Shown here in pieces: positions 14,581 to 64,000 of a DNA stretch of 64,000 nt (position 1 is the first letter of the stretch; every line of letters begins with the position of its first letter). Below the pieces are notes generated by a model. The model was not told the origin of the DNA. It made no database searches and saw only the letters and a program-made list of their open reading frames with translations. Source of the DNA: Rhea pennata (lineage: Eukaryota > Chordata > Aves > Rheiformes > Rheidae); the NCBI RefSeq assembly GCF_028389875.1, contig NC_084702.1:47119053-47183052 (forward strand), in the 5' to 3' direction. Both the position numbers and the translations under genes were made by a program.

Positions 14581-15254
14581 GTACCAAATCATACTTGAAA
14601 GGTTTCCTTCTAGGTCACACACTGAAACTGTAATGCAGGACTACTATACGAAGCAGATTTCAAAAACGCTTTAGAGCAACAAAGCAATCAAGACGTTTCA
14701 CAGAATACACTGCACGCCACCACTCGTGTATCCCGTACCGCAAGGGCCGCAGCATCCGGCGCCCCGCGGGCGGCTCCGCTCCGCTCCCGCCCCGCCGGCT
14801 CCCAGGCACGGCCGCAGTAAGAGCCTCCCGCCCTCCCAGGCGCGCTGGGCGCAGCTGCAGCAGGGGCGGGCGGGGAGCTTTGCGGCAGCAGTGCGAGACG
14901 GCGGGGGCGGCTCGTACCCGCCAACAACGCGCGACACCTGCCAAACCAGCCGTTACGACCGTTACTTTGCCTCGTGCCTTAGGAGGGGCGTCTCTTGTGG
15001 GTAGTCGGTCCTGGCAGATGTACTACCGGCGACCCAACGCACTCCTTCGCCGCAGGGAGCGGACTCCGGCCAAGCCTCCCAGCCAGGGCTTGTTCTGGGC
15101 CACTGCTGATCCGGTAATGACTAAGTGACCAGTGAGGCACAGGCAGGCCGGGCCGAGGACGCGGGTGTGTACGCAGCTGCCAGGACCTGTGCCGCGCAGC
15201 GACCGCGCCCGGTAAGGGGCTGGGCGTGGCGGCCGCGGCCGGCGCTGGCAGCTC

Positions 15255-15297
15255 TGCGCAGGCGCCGCCGCGGGCCCATGGCGCGTGCGCAGGCGCC
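15255..15297. promoter_or_regulatory. Pair of NRF1-like sites
   Basis: The 12-mer TGCGCAGGCGCC occurs twice, at 15255-15266 and 15286-15297, 31 bp apart and 57-99 bp before the RIOK2 ATG. It closely matches the NRF1 half-site repeat common in promoters of ribosome-biogenesis and mitochondrial genes. Binding is inferred, not shown. Confidence 0.6.
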
Positions 15298-15313
15298 GCG
15301 CGGCCGGGGCGGT

Positions 15314-15347
15314 GCGCTGCGTGGGTCGCGGCGCTGCGTGGGTCGCG
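15314..15347. repeat. 17-bp exact tandem duplication in RIOK2 5' UTR
   Basis: The unit GCGCTGCGTGGGTCGCG is present twice back to back (15314-15330, 15331-15347), ending six bases before the start codon. It is probably a recent slippage duplication and could be variable between individuals or species. Confidence 0.9.
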
Positions 15348-15353
15348 GCGGCC

Positions 15354-27698
<12,345 letters not shown>

Positions 27699-27830
27699 TT
27701 TATTAAAGCTTCCTTTAGAACTTCAGAAGACTAGTAATACATACATTTGAAATAATTATAGTCTGGAGCAATAGCCCTTTTATACAATGGAATGTTATTT
27801 TCCAAAGCTAATAAACATCATTCTGCTTCC
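27699..27830 (+). other. RIOK2: RIOK2 proximal 3' UTR
   Basis: The AT-rich sequence after the stop leads to an AATAAA at 27810-27815. Longer 3' UTRs using later AATAAA hexamers (28282-28287, 28500-28505) are possible. Confidence 0.6.
27810..27815 (+). terminator. RIOK2: Candidate RIOK2 polyadenylation signal
   Basis: A canonical AATAAA lies 112 bases after the stop codon and is followed by T-rich sequence. It is the first such hexamer downstream of the stop. Confidence 0.65.
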
Positions 27831-30527
27831 TGTTCTATCTTTCAAGATAAAAGCACTGGCTGTGATTTTAAACTGAATCAGTGGTATCAGACAGGTTAAC
27901 TAAACTAGAGTAATTGCCAATCATGTTAAAAATGAGTTGTTCTATGTTAGTGTAAGGTTAAGAATTTTTGGCTGTACAGAAGATTCCTCTTAAAATTTTC
28001 CCTTCCACATTAAAACCAGTTTTTGCAAGGACATGAAATTGAAATCTAAAATGCTGCCTTCTAACATTATAAACAGATACTTCTTCAGTTTAATTAAAGA
28101 TCAGAGAAATGTGAACCTGATAGCAGTTAGTACTGAAACAGTTAACACTAAGATCTCTTTTGTACCTGTATGAACACCAGCAAACCATATGTTAATGCCC
28201 ATACTTTGAACCCAGCAATTCTCATTTATTTTCTCTTCACTCCAAGCTTTCACATATAAATCTTGCCCCAGAAGGACAAGTAATAAAACCAGTTTTGTAC
28301 GGATCTGGCAAGCACTCAGATTTTTGAATGCGCCTGTGCAGTTGCAAGTAAGGTTCGTTCCTTTGTATCTAATAACTTACCAACAGGATGATGACCTTCT
28401 GTTTTCAAATATATTACTCTGACTTCCAGCTTGTAATTTTCTGGTGCCCTTTGAAGACCTTAAAGAAACACAAACATCTTTAAGCAAGGTATTTCAAGTA
28501 ATAAAATAAGATGGTGTCTGTATTTTAAAAAAATACATCCTTTATTTAAAGGAGAGAAGTGTTTGTGAGCGCTGAAAAGGCTGAAGGAAGAGACAGCAGT
28601 TCCAACTTTTTCTTCGGTCTCGTTTAACCTTCCACCCAGTGTATCTGCTCAGTCTGTGAGATGGAACACTTCTTAGGAAGACCAACTTGACAGAAGTTTA
28701 AATCCTTTTATTTTATTTTATTTTTTTTTTTTTTTGACATCTTAGATCTATTTTATTTGCCTGGGATAATAAGGAACTTGGAATTTGATCTTTGATTTTA
28801 TGCTCATGTCTGATTGATAGTATCTGTTCCGCTCCACCCTATGTTCCTGGTATGCCTGATGATACCTCATTTGGGTTGCTGCCTATTGAAGAGTTACAGC
28901 CTCTAGCCTGTCTTGCAGCATGCTCTTGCTTTTGAAGTTTTAAATTTTTGCTTTGTTGCTGGAACAGTATAAAACATAGTCTCAGCCAGCAGCTACATAG
29001 GGTCTTAAATATAACCACAGTGGGTCACTGAAGCAAGATGCAACAGATAAGTGTGCTTCTTTGAACCATCAGAGTTGCATGGAAGCATGTTTACAAAAGT
29101 AAGGAAGTTCAATTAAATCTTAACTGTAGGTGATTGAAATAGAGGTATGTAGGCTTGTTTCCTGATACAGTTTTAGAGTCAATGATTTTAGCTGGGGAAG
29201 AAAAGCAACCCAAGTGAATTTAACTATGTTTCCATTTTAAACATGGGGGAGGGGGTTATATTTTTTGCATTTTTACATGTCTAGGTTCTTACCTGCTAAG
29301 CAGCTCAGTCAGTGACACTTTAACAAGATTTCAAAAACCATTCTTTGAGTGAGATGTGCATGTACTTATTCACTTCTAATTTAGAACTTTTCTGAGCGAG
29401 TAGGTTTTTTGGTGAGCAATCTGAAGTCTGTCTTGGTAACTGGTTCCAAAAATATACAAAGGTTATTCAGCTTGATTCAGCTCCATCACAAAAGAAGGGA
29501 TGGTGGAAATCTACACTGTTTATTTTCAAAATGTCCTGTTAAAGCACCCATTAGCTCTTTTAGAGGTAGTCTAATGGATGGCTCTAAGTTATCATTTTCA
29601 CTTACTCTGCCAGGCTAGACTCTTCTGAGACTGGAGTTAGCGAGGGAGGAACTGAACCTCAAAGTTATAGCTTAATATATCTTTATTAAGCCTTTTGTTT
29701 TTTCCAAGCAGCAGAATTCCTGAAATATCTAAAGTCATCAAAGGTCACAATGAAGTTTACACATAGAAAGAACTTCATAGTACTCACTCTGTTTGAATGT
29801 CCACATTGGAAACAAAGTTTACTTTATTTAGAGTGAACTTACTTAGGGAAATGCAGAGGTTAAGACAATAATGATGTTCTTGACAAGTCTTAACAAATTC
29901 ACATATTTAGCAGCAAGGAATGCATAGGTTATAGCAAAATTGGTTTAAAATGTGTCATTTTAATAGGCATACAAGGTAATAGTTGGCGTGCATGGATTTG
30001 TAGCCAAGCAGGATTTGAAAGTGAATACAGAGCAGACAAACATTGTTTGTACCACATACATACACTCAACAACATACATAAGCAACAGCACGTGTTAAAA
30101 CTTAAGTAAGTGATTTAGGTACAGGGTTGTTTGACAGCATCCAGCTGCTGCATCCTAAGATACAAGTTTGTGTGGGAATGTGGGGGGGGGGGGGAGGAAG
30201 TGCAGTCATCCTTACTTTGGATTTTTTTTTTTTCCAAACCAGGAAGACTTTAGTGGGACTGAAATAAAGGTATTCTAGAGCAGCAAAATGACTCTAATTT
30301 ATATAGCTCATGGCTGTTGTAACAAACAGCCCCTCACTCAGCCTGAAGGAGAAAAGCAGGTGTGACACCTGTAAAACAGAAGTGTATTTGCATTTCTGCC
30401 TCATGCCTTTGCCAGCACGTCTCTGGCAGTGCGTTGCTTTCAGTACCTCTTCAGACCCCTGCACAACCCACAGGTCCCATGCTCATATATATGAACAGTT
30501 TAATTTACTGGCGTTTTAATACACTTA
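27831..30527. other. RIOK2-LIX1 intergenic spacer
   Basis: About 2.7 kb separates the RIOK2 3' end from the LIX1 CpG island, both genes reading in the same direction. It holds later AATAAA hexamers, a T-rich run (28707-28736), a G13 run at 30182-30194 and a T-run near 30220. No gene is recognised. Confidence 0.75.
30182..30194. repeat. Poly-G run (13)
   Basis: Thirteen G bases in a row lie about 340 bp before the LIX1 CpG island. Confidence 0.85.
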
Positions 30528-30859
30528 ATAGGCGGCACTGGAACCCGGTCGGCAGAATCGGTCCAAGCGAATGCATCGCCCGCGGTTCGGTTTTGCTGCC
30601 TGATGCGGGGCGGCTGCCGTCAACGCCAGAGCTCCGGCCCTGGCGGGCCAGCAGGAGGGGAGCAGAAGCACGCCGCGGTGAGCCCGCCGGGGCGGGCAGA
30701 GGGGCGGGAGCGGAGCGGCTCGCTCCCGCTCGGCTTCCCCGCCCCGCCTGCAGGTGGCCGTGTTGGCCGCGGGAAGCGGCGGCGGGAGCCGCGCCGGCGC
30801 CGCGCGGTGCCTCCGCGGAGGCGCGGGACCCGCGGCCGGGGGTGGGCGCTGGGCACTGC

Positions 30860-30868
30860 CTGATTGGC
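30860..30868 (-). promoter_or_regulatory. Inverted CCAAT box (NF-Y-like)
   Basis: CTGATTGGC is a near-ideal NF-Y site in reverse orientation, about 120 bp before the LIX1 ATG, a typical position for a functional CCAAT box. Confidence 0.6.
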
Positions 30869-30903
30869 AGAGGAGGGGGGAGCCCTCGGCGCCCCGCGCC
30901 GCG

Positions 30904-64000
<33,097 letters not shown>

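Overview
The window is vertebrate nuclear DNA, almost certainly from a bird. Its exons are small with GT/AG introns, the gene starts sit in CpG islands, and the remaining sequence is AT-rich and non-coding. Bird-type CR1 retroposon tails are present. Two copies of a SINE with a tRNA-Ile-like head joined to a CR1 tail (40057-40190 on -, 58950-59094 on +) suggest a passerine, because tRNA-Ile/CR1 SINEs of this design are known from songbirds. That placement rests on memory of the family, not on a search.

There are two protein-coding genes, both on +. RIOK2 (15354-27698, ten coding exons, complete) joins into one 1668-nt reading frame of 555 codons plus stop, against 552 residues in human. It encodes the atypical RIO kinase/ATPase that matures pre-40S ribosomal subunits. 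All diagnostic residues are present: K123, D228 and D246 in their expected motifs. LIX1 (limb expression 1) starts at 30989. Its first four coding exons (161 codons of about 282) lie in the window and the gene runs off the right edge. The order RIOK2 then LIX1 on one strand matches the conserved RIOK2-LIX1-LNPEP neighbourhood of human 5q15. In birds this block would be expected on the Z chromosome (inference).

Layout: 1-14.0 kb is intergenic DNA with no convincing exon, holding a near-perfect 67-nt hairpin at 9703-9769. 14.05-14.3 kb is a GC-rich patch with a consensus splice donor on the minus strand, possibly a divergent non-coding exon. 14.7-15.56 kb is the RIOK2 CpG-island promoter with two NRF1-type sites. 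15.35-27.83 kb is RIOK2, with a 26-C tract just after the exon 8 donor and a pre-miRNA-like hairpin in intron 9. 27.83-30.5 kb is the short RIOK2-LIX1 spacer. 30.5-31.07 kb is the LIX1 CpG island with an NF-Y site. LIX1 then spreads over more than 29 kb with two introns near 13 kb, the first carrying an internal CpG-rich patch at 33.64-33.9 kb.

The two genes share no pathway: RIOK2 is housekeeping ribosome biogenesis, LIX1 a developmental gene of limb and smooth-muscle mesenchyme. No bacterial, CRISPR, viral or otherwise novel multi-gene system is visible. The best leads are the two hairpins, the homopolymer C tract, the possible antisense transcript starts and the overlapping upstream ORFs.
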